A DNA stretch of 64,000 nucleotides from UBA7672 sp030824255 (GTDB taxonomy: Bacteria > Pseudomonadota > Alphaproteobacteria > Caulobacterales > Hyphomonadaceae), in contig OW818686.1 in assembly GCA_942493305.1 (NCBI GenBank), forward strand, positions 3,100,001 through 3,164,000, read 5' to 3'. Below, piece after piece: positions 51,545 to 60,245 of this stretch. The notes beneath the pieces were generated by a model. The model was not told the DNA's origin. It did not search any database and was given only the letters and a program-made list of their open reading frames with translations. The first letter of the stretch is position 1. Every line of letters starts with the position of its first letter. The translations under genes were made by a program, and so were the position numbers.

Positions 51545-52948
51545 TCAGGCCTTGTAGTACATGTCGAATTCGACCGGGTGCGGGTGCATGTCCACGCGCA
51601 TCACATCTTCCATCTTGAGGTCGATGTACGAGTCGATGAAGTCGTCATCCATGACGCCGCCGGCCTTGAGGAAGTCGCGGTCGGCATCGAGGCTGTTCAG
51701 CGCTTCGCGGAGCGAGCCGCACACAGTCGGGATGTTCTTCAGCTCTTCCGGCGGAAGGGCGTAGAGATCCTTGTCCATCGCAGGACCCGGATCGATCTTC
51801 TTCGCGATGCCGTCGAGGCCGGCCATCATCAGCGCGGTGAAGGTCAGGTACGGGTTCGACGCCGGATCCGGGAAGCGGACCTCGATGCGTTTGCCTTTCG
51901 GGTTCGGGGTCCACGGAATACGGACCGAAGCCGAACGGTTGCGGGCGGAGTAGGCCAGCAGCACCGGAGCTTCGTAGCCCGGGACAAGGCGCTTGTAGGA
52001 GTTTGTCGTGGCGTTCGAGAAGGCGTTGATGGCCTTCGCGTGCTTGATGATGCCGCCGATGTACCAGAGGCATTCCTGGCTGAGGTCGGCATACTTGTCG
52101 CCGGCGAACAGCGGCTTGCCGTCTTTCCAGATCGACTGGTGCACGTGCATGCCCGAGCCGTTGTCCTTGAAGTAGGGCTTCGGCATGAAGGTGGCGGTCT
52201 TGCCGTATGAGTGCGCCACATTGTGCACGATGTATTTGTAGAGCTGCATGTTGTCGGCCATCTGGACCAACGTGTTGAACTTCATGCCGAGCTCGTGCTG
52301 CGCGGGGGCAACCTCGTGGTGATGCTTTTCAGGCTGGAGACCGAGTTCGGTCATCAGCGTCAGCATTTCCGAGCGCATGTCCTGCAGCGAGTCGATCGGC
52401 GGAACGGGGAAGTAGCCGCCCTTCGGACCGGGGCGGTGTCCCATGTTCCCGCCTTCATAGGAGCGGCCGGTGTTGTAGGGCAGTTCCGGATCGTCGAACT
52501 CATATCCCGTCTTGTTCGGGTCGGTGTTCCACTTCACGTCGGAGAACACGAAGAACTCGGCTTCCGGGCCGAAGAAGGCGGTGTCGCCCACGCCAGAGGA
52601 CTTGAGGTAGTTCTCGGCTTTCTTCGCCATCATCCGCGGGTCGCGGTTGTAGGCGGTGTTATCGTTCGGGTTGAGGATGTCGCACATGATGGCGAGCGTC
52701 GTGTTCTGGAAGAACGGGTCGATACGCGCCGACGACGGATCCGGCATCAGCAGCATGTCGGACTCGTTGATCGCCTTCCAGCCGGCGATCGAAGAACCGT
52801 CGAACATCGTGCCGTCAACGAACAGATCCTTGTCGACCATCGAGAGGTCGAAGGTGACGTGCTGCATTTTACCGCGAATATCGGTGAAACGCAGGTCGAC
52901 GTACTGGACGTCTTTTTCCTTGATGGTCTTGAAGATTGAGTCGGACAC
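51545..52948 (-). CDS. glnA: Glutamine synthetase, type I
   Basis: ATP-dependent amidation of glutamate to glutamine, the main ammonia-assimilation step. It is 467 residues, a dodecamer in the family. Visible are the Asp-Gly-Ser-Ser loop (FDGSSIAGW), FFGPEAEFFVF and KHHHEVAPAQHELG (metal ligands), NGSGMHVHQS (ammonia/ATP site), the NRSASVRIP loop and KDLYALPPEE with the adenylylation Tyr near residue 395. The start codon is GTG at 52948 with GGAGGGAC upstream. glnB lies 83 bases upstream, forming the usual glnB-glnA operon. Confidence 0.97.
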   Translation of the reverse strand: MSDSIFKTIKEKDVQYVDLRFTDIRGKMQHVTFDLSMVDKDLFVDGTMFDGSSIAGWKAINESDMLLMPDPSSARIDPFFQNTTLAIMCDILNPNDNTAYNRDPRMMAKKAENYLKSSGVGDTAFFGPEAEFFVFSDVKWNTDPNKTGYEFDDPELPYNTGRSYEGGNMGHRPGPKGGYFPVPPIDSLQDMRSEMLTLMTELGLQPEKHHHEVAPAQHELGMKFNTLVQMADNMQLYKYIVHNVAHSYGKTATFMPKPYFKDNGSGMHVHQSIWKDGKPLFAGDKYADLSQECLWYIGGIIKHAKAINAFSNATTNSYKRLVPGYEAPVLLAYSARNRSASVRIPWTPNPKGKRIEVRFPDPASNPYLTFTALMMAGLDGIAKKIDPGPAMDKDLYALPPEELKNIPTVCGSLREALNSLDADRDFLKAGGVMDDDFIDSYIDLKMEDVMRVDMHPHPVEFDMYYKA

Positions 52949-53031
52949 CTAGTCCCTCCGTTTCACCCCGGCCCCATTGGGTGCAATCCAATGGCGAGAC
53001 CGTTCAATTGAACCTGTAAAGTCTTCTAACG

Positions 53032-53370
53032 TCAGATCGCCTGGTCGCCCGTTTCGCCTGTGCGGATGCGGATGACCTCGGTGATCTCGGATACGAAAAT
53101 CTTGCCGTCGCCGATCTTGCCGGTATGGGCCGACTTCGTGATCGCATTCAATGCGGCTTCAAGCTGCGCATCGGACACGACCACTTCAATTTTCAGTTTG
53201 GGCAGGAAGTCGACGATGTACTCGGCGCCGCGATAGAGCTCTGTATGGCCGCGCTGCCGGCCAAAGCCCTTGGCTTCCAGAACCGTCATGCCCTGCAGGC
53301 CGACGCCATGAAGGGCTTCCTTCACTTCATCGAGTTTGAACGGCTTTATGATCGCCTCGATTTTCTTCAT
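53032..53370 (-). CDS. glnB: Nitrogen regulatory protein PII
   Basis: Trimeric signal protein reporting glutamine and 2-oxoglutarate to GlnE, NtrB and other targets. It is 112 residues, the normal length. Tyr51 (RGAEYIVDFLPK), the uridylylation site, is present. GDGKIFVSEITEVIRIRTGE is the C-terminal signature. Start 53370 (MKKIEAIIKPFKLDEVK) is the family start; the longer reading is not real. No clear sigma-54 promoter was seen in the 237 bases upstream. Confidence 0.97.
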   Translation of the reverse strand: MKKIEAIIKPFKLDEVKEALHGVGLQGMTVLEAKGFGRQRGHTELYRGAEYIVDFLPKLKIEVVVSDAQLEAALNAITKSAHTGKIGDGKIFVSEITEVIRIRTGETGDQAI

Positions 53371-53534
53371 CGCGGTGTCCCTGTGAGGCGCCGTTGTGGC
53401 GTCGATGGAGCTACCCCGCTCATGCACGATCAGGAGCAGGGCGAGTAGGTGGGGCGCCTGAAGATAGTGCGTCCAGTCGCTAGGCGCCTATTTGTTGTGC
53501 GTAGATGGTGAAATATAGGGCGTCGTCATCCAGA

Positions 53535-53543
53535 TTATCCACA
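53535..53543 (+). promoter_or_regulatory. Single consensus DnaA box upstream of glnB
   Basis: TTATCCACA, the 9-mer consensus, in the spacer between glnB and the divergent phosphatase gene. A lone box can be chance. It may link replication control to one of the genes. Confidence 0.4.
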
Positions 53544-53607
53544 GAGGTGGGCCTGTCCGATCCATGTTAAGCTCCAGAATCTCCAATGTTCACGGGCATT
53601 TCAGCGA

Positions 53608-54147
53608 ATGATCTACCTCATCAGGCATGGTGAACCGGCGGCCAGCTGGGGCGCGCACCCGAACCCCGGCCTGTCGGAACTTGGGACCCGGCAAGCCTTC
53701 GCGGCGGCCGAAGTGCTTGCCAGGGCGGGGGCCAAATGGGCCGTTACCTCCCCCCTGGCCCGCAGCCGGGAGACCTGCGCGCAGTTCGAAAAGCTGATGG
53801 AAACGCACGCCCGGATCGAGAGCGGCGTTGGCGAAATCGTCACCCCGTCTGGCCTCGATGACCGCGCAGCGTGGTTGCACGGCATCATGGCGGGCGGCTG
53901 GAGCCAGACGGACGAGAAGCTTCAGGCCTGGCGGCGCAGCGTCCTCGCCGCCGTCGAGAAGATGCCGGAAGAGACAGCCGTTTTCAGCCACTTCATCGCC
54001 ATCAATGTGATCGTCGGCCTGCTGACAGACGACGACCGCGTCGTGGCGTTCAAACCCGGCCACGCTTCGATCAGCCGGCTGGTGCGCGTCGGCGGACAGC
54101 TGCGCTTGAAGGAACTCGGTTCGGAAGCCGCCACCGTGGTGACCTGA
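53608..54147 (+). CDS. Histidine phosphatase family protein
   Basis: A 179-residue phosphatase-superfamily protein. The catalytic RHGE (IYLIRHGEPA) is at residues 5-9, SPLARSRETCAQF provides the second Arg, and VFSHFIAINVI holds the second His near residue 127. Substrate is unknown: possibly a phosphorylated metabolite or the SixA/CobC branches. It ends 1 base before the nnr start, so the two are an operon. Confidence 0.9.
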   Translation: MIYLIRHGEPAASWGAHPNPGLSELGTRQAFAAAEVLARAGAKWAVTSPLARSRETCAQFEKLMETHARIESGVGEIVTPSGLDDRAAWLHGIMAGGWSQTDEKLQAWRRSVLAAVEKMPEETAVFSHFIAINVIVGLLTDDDRVVAFKPGHASISRLVRVGGQLRLKELGSEAATVVT

Positions 54148-54148
54148 C

Positions 54149-55630
54149 ATGATCCACGCCATCCTTACCTGCGATCAGGTCCGCGCTGCCGAACAGCGGG
54201 CGGTTGAGGCAGGCATCTCGCTCTGGATGCTGATGCAGAAAGCCGGGCAGGCGTGTGCTGATGTTCTGCACGCGGAGTTTCCCGTTGGCCGCGTCATCGT
54301 GCTGGCCGGGCCGGGCAATAATGGCGGCGATGCTTTCGTGGCGGCGCAACGCCTGCGCGACCTCGGCCGCAATGTCTGGGTGTTCGATCTCGCCCCGAAC
54401 GGCGAGCGCACGCCGGAAGGGCAGAACGCGCTTCAGGCGCTCACCGGCCCGCGTCAGCCACTGGAGGACATGCGCCTTCAGCCCGACGATATCGTGCTCG
54501 ATGGCCTGTTCGGCGCCGGTCTCTCGCGTGCGCTGGAGGGCGAGGCCGCTTATGCGGTCGAGCAGGTGAACGCCTCCGGCGCCACGGTTGTCGCGATTGA
54601 TGTGCCCTCCGGCGTGAGCGGCGATACTGGCGCCGTCGATGGCCCCGCCATCCGCGCCACCGTCACCGTCACCTTCTGCTGCAAGAAGCCGGCGCACGTT
54701 CTCCATCCGGCCGCCGGGCTGTGTGGCGATGTGATTCCTGCGGAGATCGGCTTCGGTCAGTTCGTCGAGGCTGCGGGCGAGGGCAAGCTGCACGAAAACG
54801 CACCTGCGCGCTGGCTGCAGTCCCTGCCATGGCCAGACCATGGCGGGCACAAGCACAAGCGTGGCCGCCTCGCCGTCGTCACAGGCCCGATCAACCAGAC
54901 GGGCGCGGCGCGTCTTGCGGCGCGCGCAGGCTTGCGTGCGGGCGCAGGGCAGGCGCGACTGGTCTGTCCGCCATCGGCATTGATCGTGGTTGCGTCGGCG
55001 GTGATGTCGCCGCTCACCAACAGCTTCCGCGACGTGCACGAATTGCTCGCGCACACGGAGGATGCGGACGCCGTTGTCATCGGCCCCGCCGCCGGCGTGA
55101 ACGAAGCGACGCGCGCGAATGTTGAGGCGCTGGCGAAGGCGGATCGCACGCTCGTGTTGGATGCAGACGCGATCACTGTGTTCAAGGGCGAAGTCGAAAC
55201 GCTGGCCGGCCTGCTGGAAGCGCCCGCCGTGCTGACGCCCCATGCCGGCGAATTCGAGCGGCTGTTTCCTGGTGTGCTGAAGCAATCTGCAAGCAAGATC
55301 GAGGCGGCGCGAACAGCAGCGAAGATGGTCGGCGCGGTGGTGCTGCTGAAAGGCTCTGATACCGTGATTGCGGCGCCAGATGGGCGGACAGCGGTGAACG
55401 CGCACGCAACGCCTTTCCTGGCGACGGCAGGCTCGGGCGATGTTCTCGCCGGCATCATCGGCGGTCTTCTGGCGCAGGGGATGGATGCGTTCGACGCGGC
55501 CTGTGCAGGCGCATGGATGCACGGCGATGCCGGCATTCGCGCAGGCGCCGGCCTGATCGCCGAAGATCTCGACGCCACGCTGCGCGAGACGCTGAAGGCG
55601 CTTTATGACGCGCGACCGCGCCAGACTTAG
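54149..55630 (+). CDS. nnr: Bifunctional NAD(P)H-hydrate repair enzyme
   Basis: Repairs hydrated NAD(P)H: an N-terminal epimerase (YjeF_N, residues about 1-205) and a C-terminal ADP/ATP-dependent dehydratase (about 215-493). The epimerase shows AGPGNNGGDAFVAAQRL and IDVPSGVSGDTG. The dehydratase shows HKRGRLAVVTGP, TPHAGEFERLFPG and the ATP-binding GSGDVLAGIIGGLLAQG. The fused form of about 490-500 residues is standard in bacteria. Confidence 0.95.
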   Translation: MIHAILTCDQVRAAEQRAVEAGISLWMLMQKAGQACADVLHAEFPVGRVIVLAGPGNNGGDAFVAAQRLRDLGRNVWVFDLAPNGERTPEGQNALQALTGPRQPLEDMRLQPDDIVLDGLFGAGLSRALEGEAAYAVEQVNASGATVVAIDVPSGVSGDTGAVDGPAIRATVTVTFCCKKPAHVLHPAAGLCGDVIPAEIGFGQFVEAAGEGKLHENAPARWLQSLPWPDHGGHKHKRGRLAVVTGPINQTGAARLAARAGLRAGAGQARLVCPPSALIVVASAVMSPLTNSFRDVHELLAHTEDADAVVIGPAAGVNEATRANVEALAKADRTLVLDADAITVFKGEVETLAGLLEAPAVLTPHAGEFERLFPGVLKQSASKIEAARTAAKMVGAVVLLKGSDTVIAAPDGRTAVNAHATPFLATAGSGDVLAGIIGGLLAQGMDAFDAACAGAWMHGDAGIRAGAGLIAEDLDATLRETLKALYDARPRQT

Positions 55631-55682
55631 GGTCCCTTGCGTCACGGCTTGCCTGCGGCTCGGCGCGGCGCGATCATGGCGC

Positions 55683-55988
55683 ATGGCTGAGCGTTACCGC
55701 ACCTTCCGGGAATTCTACCCGTTCTACCTGACCGAGCACGTGAACCCGGTGAGCCGGCGACTGCATGTGATCGGGACCAGCCTTGTTGTCGGCTGCCTGA
55801 TCGCGGCGTTCGCCTACATGGACTGGCGCTGGCTCATCGCGGCGCCGGTGATCGGCTACGGCTTCGCCTGGGTGGGCCACTTCTTCTTCGAGAAGAACCG
55901 CCCGGCGACGTTCGAGTATCCGGGCTTCAGCCTGATGGGCGACTTCCGCCTGTGGTGGGAAGTCGTGACGCTTCAGCGGAAGTTCTAG
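55683..55988 (+). CDS. DUF962 (Mpo1-like) membrane protein
   Basis: A 101-residue protein with two hydrophobic helices (VIGTSLVVGCLIAAFAYM and WLIAAPVIGYGFAWVGHFFF). Family marks are FYPFYLTEHVNPVSRRLHVIG and HFFFEKNRPATFEYP, whose His residues bind iron in the yeast relative Mpo1, a dioxygenase of 2-hydroxy fatty acids. Bacterial function is not proven. Start ATG 55683 fits the family; the upstream frame is not conserved. Confidence 0.9.
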   Translation: MAERYRTFREFYPFYLTEHVNPVSRRLHVIGTSLVVGCLIAAFAYMDWRWLIAAPVIGYGFAWVGHFFFEKNRPATFEYPGFSLMGDFRLWWEVVTLQRKF

Positions 55989-56078
55989 GCAGGCGCGAGC
56001 GGCCAGCGTTCGCGGCTGCCGGTGAGCATGCGGAGCGGGGAAGGTAGAGCGCGTCGTTTGAATCCGACGCAGAGACGA

Positions 56079-56810
56079 CTAGCCGGGCTTGCGCGCCACG
56101 GTGAAGCAAGTGCCCCAATGGCCCCAGAATTTCCGTTGGTCTTCGGGTTCGCCACCCTGATACCAGATCATCACGGCGGTTGGATTTTCAACCAGCAGCC
56201 GAACGACGTTGAGTTGCGGCATGACCGGCATGGCCTCGATTTCAAAGCCAACCTTTTGATGCAGCGCAATGTACGCTGGCATCCGTTCGCCCGCAGTCTC
56301 GATGCGGACATCGTGAGTGCCGATAAGCAAACCGCCGGGTCGCAGCTTGTCGAATGAAGCGCCGAGAATGTCTTCAACTACCGCAAGCGGAACTTCTTCG
56401 AGCACAGAAACAGATGCGATGACGTCGAAATAGTTGTTCGGCAGTTCGCTGTTCTGTGTTGTTCGCGACAGCAGCTCGCGCGCAAATTTCACATCAGGCG
56501 TGTGAGGTGCAACAGCCGACCTGAATTGGCTCTCCCAATCGAAATTTGCGCCGAAGTAAGGGAGCTTCTGATCGCGATCAGCGCCCCAGACTTCATGCTT
56601 CTTCTGGAAAAGCTGGAGAAATGCGGGATTGAACCCGTGCCCGAACTCCAGCACGCGACAGTCCTTGCCGCGGTGCTTCATGTTGTCTTCGACGTACTGC
56701 ATGCAGCGCATCACGCCGTAGTCCTTCAGCGTGGAGATGCTTGCTTTCTTGTATTCGGGGTAGCGGCGAGTAAGTTGGAACCAATCGTCTACGGACGGAA
56801 ACTCGATCAC
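56079..56810 (-). CDS. Class I SAM-dependent methyltransferase, substrate unknown
   Basis: A 243-residue protein. Motif I is VLEFGHGFNPAFLQL (about residue 52), an unusual EFGHG version of the glycine-rich loop. An acidic residue after the second strand (WGADRDQ) is present. DVIASVSVLEEVPL, and FDKLRPGGLLIGTHDV, follow in the Methyltransf_11/23 order. It is convergent with the DUF962 gene. Lower GC and looser codon choice than its neighbours suggest later acquisition. It is not a close paralogue of the methyltransferase at 25179. Confidence 0.8.
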   Translation of the reverse strand: MIEFPSVDDWFQLTRRYPEYKKASISTLKDYGVMRCMQYVEDNMKHRGKDCRVLEFGHGFNPAFLQLFQKKHEVWGADRDQKLPYFGANFDWESQFRSAVAPHTPDVKFARELLSRTTQNSELPNNYFDVIASVSVLEEVPLAVVEDILGASFDKLRPGGLLIGTHDVRIETAGERMPAYIALHQKVGFEIEAMPVMPQLNVVRLLVENPTAVMIWYQGGEPEDQRKFWGHWGTCFTVARKPG

Positions 56811-57061
56811 TGGCAGACCCCCAAAAAGCGTACCTTACGGACTTAGATGATCTCGATTGAGAGTCCAGCGACAGTCCAGTGAAAAGCCGGAGTCGACACG
56901 CGATCCTGATCGAATGCTCCGTCTCAATGCAGGTTGGTCAGGTTAGGTTTTGCCGGGCATGACTGCGCATGCGGGATTTCCGACTTCCGTGATGGCCTCC
57001 GTTATCGGAGACGGCGCGCGCGATCCGGCTCGACCGCATGGCTTGCTCGGACATGCGCCGC

Positions 57062-57144
57062 TGGTGCGGGTGGAGGGACTCGAACCCCCACGGTTGCCCG
57101 CTGGAACCTAAATCCAGTGCGTCTACCAATTCCGCCACACCCGC
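57062..57144 (-). tRNA. tRNA-Leu (anticodon UAG)
   Basis: The minus strand gives a GCGGGTG acceptor arm, D-loop with GGTAGACGC, an anticodon arm CTGGA-TTTAGGT-TCCAG with TAG at 34-36, a long class II variable arm and T-arm GGGGTTCGAGTCCC, ending CACCCGC-A. CCA is encoded (57062-57064). Length is 83 with CCA. The long variable arm and anticodon identify a leucine tRNA. Confidence 0.97.
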
Positions 57145-57199
57145 GCGCAGCAGGGCGGGTGATAAGGGGGTTGAAAGCGAAAGGCCAGTGGGGCGGCGC

Positions 57200-57682
57200 T
57201 CAACCCTCGGCGGCGGCCTTGATGGCGGCGACGTCGAGTTTCTGCATCTCCATGAAGGCGGCGGTGACGCGCTCGCGGGCGGCTGCGTCGCCATTCATCA
57301 TGACTTCTTCGAGGATGGTCGGAACAACCTGCCAGGAAACGCCGAACCGGTCCTTGAGCCAGCCGCACTGGCTGGGCTTGCCGCCGCCGGCGAGGAGGCT
57401 GTCCCAGTAATGGTCGAGTTCCTCCTGGGTGTCGCAGTGGATCTGGAACGACACGGCCTCGGTCTGGGGGAACATCGGGCCGCCGTTCAGCGCCATGAAC
57501 TCCTGACCCATGATCGTTGCGCTGGCGGACATGACGTCTCCCTTTTTCGTTCCGAACGGGCTGTCGGCGGCATGGCGCTGGACGCCGCCCATGCGGGAAT
57601 TGGGGAGGAGGGAGGTGTAAAGCTGCATCGCCTCCTCGGCGCCGGTGTCGAGCCAGACGCAGGTGGTAAGGGTCTTTTTCAT
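57200..57682 (-). CDS. VOC/PhnB-like glyoxalase-fold protein
   Basis: A 160-residue protein of the 3-demethylubiquinone-9 methyltransferase-like/PhnB branch of the VOC superfamily. It starts LTTCVWLDTGAEEAMQLYTSL, has ATIMGQEFMALNGGP in the middle and ends with CGWLKDRFGVSWQVVPTIL, the family signature. Unlike true glyoxalases, metal ligands are not evident. The role is unknown. Start 57682 (MKKTLTT) is the family start. It lies 55 bases upstream of the tRNA in the same direction. Confidence 0.9.
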   Translation of the reverse strand: MKKTLTTCVWLDTGAEEAMQLYTSLLPNSRMGGVQRHAADSPFGTKKGDVMSASATIMGQEFMALNGGPMFPQTEAVSFQIHCDTQEELDHYWDSLLAGGGKPSQCGWLKDRFGVSWQVVPTILEEVMMNGDAAARERVTAAFMEMQKLDVAAIKAAAEG

Positions 57683-57944
57683 GTGGGGGCCTCCATCGGC
57701 GGGCGGCGCCTTCGGGCGCTTTCTCATCAAGAACGTGTGGGCGCCGGGCATTCCGACAGCAGTCGGGAAAACTGTTCGAAGCGCCCGTAAACCATAGCCG
57801 GAGCGCGGGGGCGGGGCAGCCCCCGGTTATGGCCGAATCCGCGCATGGACAGGGCCTGCGGGGGTGTGTAAGACGACCGCCTTTCCCGCCCGGCTATCGC
57901 CGCAGGCGGGGCTCAACCATTATAGCCTGATCAGGGTTCGCACG

Positions 57945-59279
57945 ATGAACGTCACCGAGACGAAATCGGAAGGTCTTTCGCGGGAGTTCCGCGTTTCCAT
58001 CCCCAAAGGCGAACTGGCTGCGAAGCTGAATGAGAAAATCAGCGAAATGCAGCCGAAAGTGAACCTCAAGGGGTTCCGGCCGGGCAAGGTTCCCGCCGCT
58101 CACATCCGCAAGATGTATGGCAAATCGATCATGGCCGACATCGTGAACGATGTCGTGCAGGAGACGTCGGACAAGGCGCTGGCCGAGAAGTCGCTGCGCC
58201 CGGCCTCGCGTCCGTCCATCAAGCTCGATGGCGACCAGGAAAAGCTGATCAACGGCGAAGCGGATCTCGATTACTCGATGGCGCTGGAAGTCATGCCGGA
58301 GTTCGAACCGACGGACGTCACCGCGATTTCGCTCGAGCGGATGATCGCCGAAGTGCCGGAAGACGAGATCAATGATGCGCTGAAGCGCCTCGCCGACAAC
58401 AACAAGTCGTACGAGACCAAAGAGGGCAAGGCCGAGAACGGCGACGCCGTGGTCATCGACTTCGTCGGCTCGATCGACGGCGAGAAATTCGATGGCGGCG
58501 CTGCCGAAGGCCACACGCTGGTGATCGGCTCGAACCGCTTCATTCCGGGCTTTGAAGAGCAGCTGATCGGCGCTGCCGCCGGCGAAGACGTCAATGTGAA
58601 CGTCACCTTCCCGGAAGAATACCAGGTCGACACCCTGAAGGGGAAACCGGCCCTGTTCGAGGTGAAGGTCCACGAAGTCAAAGGGCCGAAGGACGTCGAG
58701 ATCAACGACGAATTCGCCAAGACGCTTGGCCTTGAGAGCCTCGAGTCGCTGAAAGAGGCCATCAAGGGCCAGATTTCGGGCGAGCTGGGCTTCGCCACGC
58801 GCCAGCAGGTCAAGCGCGTCCTGCTCGATGCGCTGGATGAGCGTCATGCGTTCGACCTGCCGCCGCTGATGGTGAAGGCCGAGTTCGAGCAGATCTGGTC
58901 GCAGTTCACGGCCGAGAAGAACGCCGGCAACCTGTCCGAGGAAGACAAGGGCAAGACCGACGAGGAACTCCGCGCCGAGTACCAGAAGATCGCCGAGCGT
59001 CGCGTGCGCCTGGGGCTGGTGCTGGCCGAGATTGGCCGCCGCGCCGAAGTCCAGATCACGAACGAAGAGCTGGTCCGCGCTCTCCGCCAGGAAGCCTCGC
59101 GCTATCCGGGCCAGGAGAAGCAGGTCATCGAGTTCTACACCAAGAACCAGAACGCCATGGCCCAGCTCCGCGCCCCGATCTACGAGGAGAAGGTGGTCGA
59201 CTACATCCTCGAAAAGGCGACCGTGACGGACAAGACGGTCACCCGCGAAGAGCTGATGAAGGAAATCGGCGACGAGTAG
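57945..59279 (+). CDS. tig: Trigger factor
   Basis: Ribosome-bound folding chaperone and peptidyl-prolyl isomerase. It is 444 residues. The N-terminal ribosome-binding signature GFRPGKVP is at about residue 44. The FKBP-type domain spans about 155-245 (VVIDFVGSIDGEKFDGG, FIPGFEEQLIG). The remaining C-terminal arms hold YPGQEKQVIEFY. Start ATG 57945 (MNVTETKSEGLSREF) is the family start. It lies upstream of clpP, the usual order. Confidence 0.97.
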   Translation: MNVTETKSEGLSREFRVSIPKGELAAKLNEKISEMQPKVNLKGFRPGKVPAAHIRKMYGKSIMADIVNDVVQETSDKALAEKSLRPASRPSIKLDGDQEKLINGEADLDYSMALEVMPEFEPTDVTAISLERMIAEVPEDEINDALKRLADNNKSYETKEGKAENGDAVVIDFVGSIDGEKFDGGAAEGHTLVIGSNRFIPGFEEQLIGAAAGEDVNVNVTFPEEYQVDTLKGKPALFEVKVHEVKGPKDVEINDEFAKTLGLESLESLKEAIKGQISGELGFATRQQVKRVLLDALDERHAFDLPPLMVKAEFEQIWSQFTAEKNAGNLSEEDKGKTDEELRAEYQKIAERRVRLGLVLAEIGRRAEVQITNEELVRALRQEASRYPGQEKQVIEFYTKNQNAMAQLRAPIYEEKVVDYILEKATVTDKTVTREELMKEIGDE

Positions 59280-59442
59280 TCGCCGTTATCCAGCGAAATA
59301 CTTCGGTAAACAGCTGATTTGTCAGGCGCGGGGGCGGGGGGACTTGCGCCCGCGCCGTCGCGTTCGGATATTGTTAGCGCAATCCGTGATTTGAGTCCCT
59401 CCGGCCCCGGCCAGTGGGGCTGCCTTAGAAAGAACCCGCGCA

Positions 59443-60063
59443 ATGGACGATTTCGGCACGAAGGCGATGAACCTCGTCCCCATGGTTGTGGAGCAATCCA
59501 GCCGTGGCGAACGCGCCTATGATATTTTCTCCCGTCTTCTCAAGGATCGTATCGTCTTCGTAACGGGTCCGATCGATGACGGCCTGGCCAGCCTGATCAC
59601 TGCCCAGCTTCTCTTCCTGGAGTCCGAAAACCCCAAGAAAGAGATCGCGATGTATATCAACTCGCCGGGCGGCTACGTTCATTCCGGCCTCGCGATCTAC
59701 GACACCATGCAATACATCCGCAGCCCCGTTTCGACTGCCTGCATCGGCATGGCGGCGTCCATGGGCGCCCTTCTGCTGACGGCCGGAGAGAACGGCATGC
59801 GCTTCGCGACCCCGAACTCGCGAATCCTGCTGCACCAGCCCTCGGGCGGGTTCCGTGGCGTCGCTTCGGACATCGAACGGCACGCAATGGATATCCTTGC
59901 GACGAAAAAACGGCTCAACGAGATCTACGTTAAGCACACCGGACAGACTTATGAGTCTGTTGAACGGACGCTCGACCGCGACTCATTCATGACCGCCAGC
60001 GAAGCCCAAGCCTTTGGAATCGTGGATAAAGTCTACGAAAAACGGGCTGCTCCGCCGGTCTAG
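59443..60063 (+). CDS. clpP: ATP-dependent Clp protease proteolytic subunit
   Basis: Barrel-forming serine protease fed by ClpX or ClpA. It is 206 residues. The triad is Ser106 (GMAASMGALLL), His131 (LLHQPSGGFRG) and Asp180 (LDRDSFM), with the spacing of E. coli ClpP. MYINSPGGYVHSGLAIYD is the oxyanion segment. It lies 163 bases after tig and 182 before clpX. Confidence 0.98.
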   Translation: MDDFGTKAMNLVPMVVEQSSRGERAYDIFSRLLKDRIVFVTGPIDDGLASLITAQLLFLESENPKKEIAMYINSPGGYVHSGLAIYDTMQYIRSPVSTACIGMAASMGALLLTAGENGMRFATPNSRILLHQPSGGFRGVASDIERHAMDILATKKRLNEIYVKHTGQTYESVERTLDRDSFMTASEAQAFGIVDKVYEKRAAPPV

Positions 60064-60245
60064 GGCCTTGTTTTCAGCAGGGTGGCGTTGCGGCGGCTGT
60101 GGGTGTCACCTTGCGGCGCCTACCTTGCTATGATCGGATAGGGGTCGCCTTGAACCTATCGGAAACGATTGAAATATAAGAATCAAGGCTCGGGCGTGCA
60201 GGTAGCGCCTTCGGGATTCGGTCCTGGGGCGCATTCGAGGTGTCG

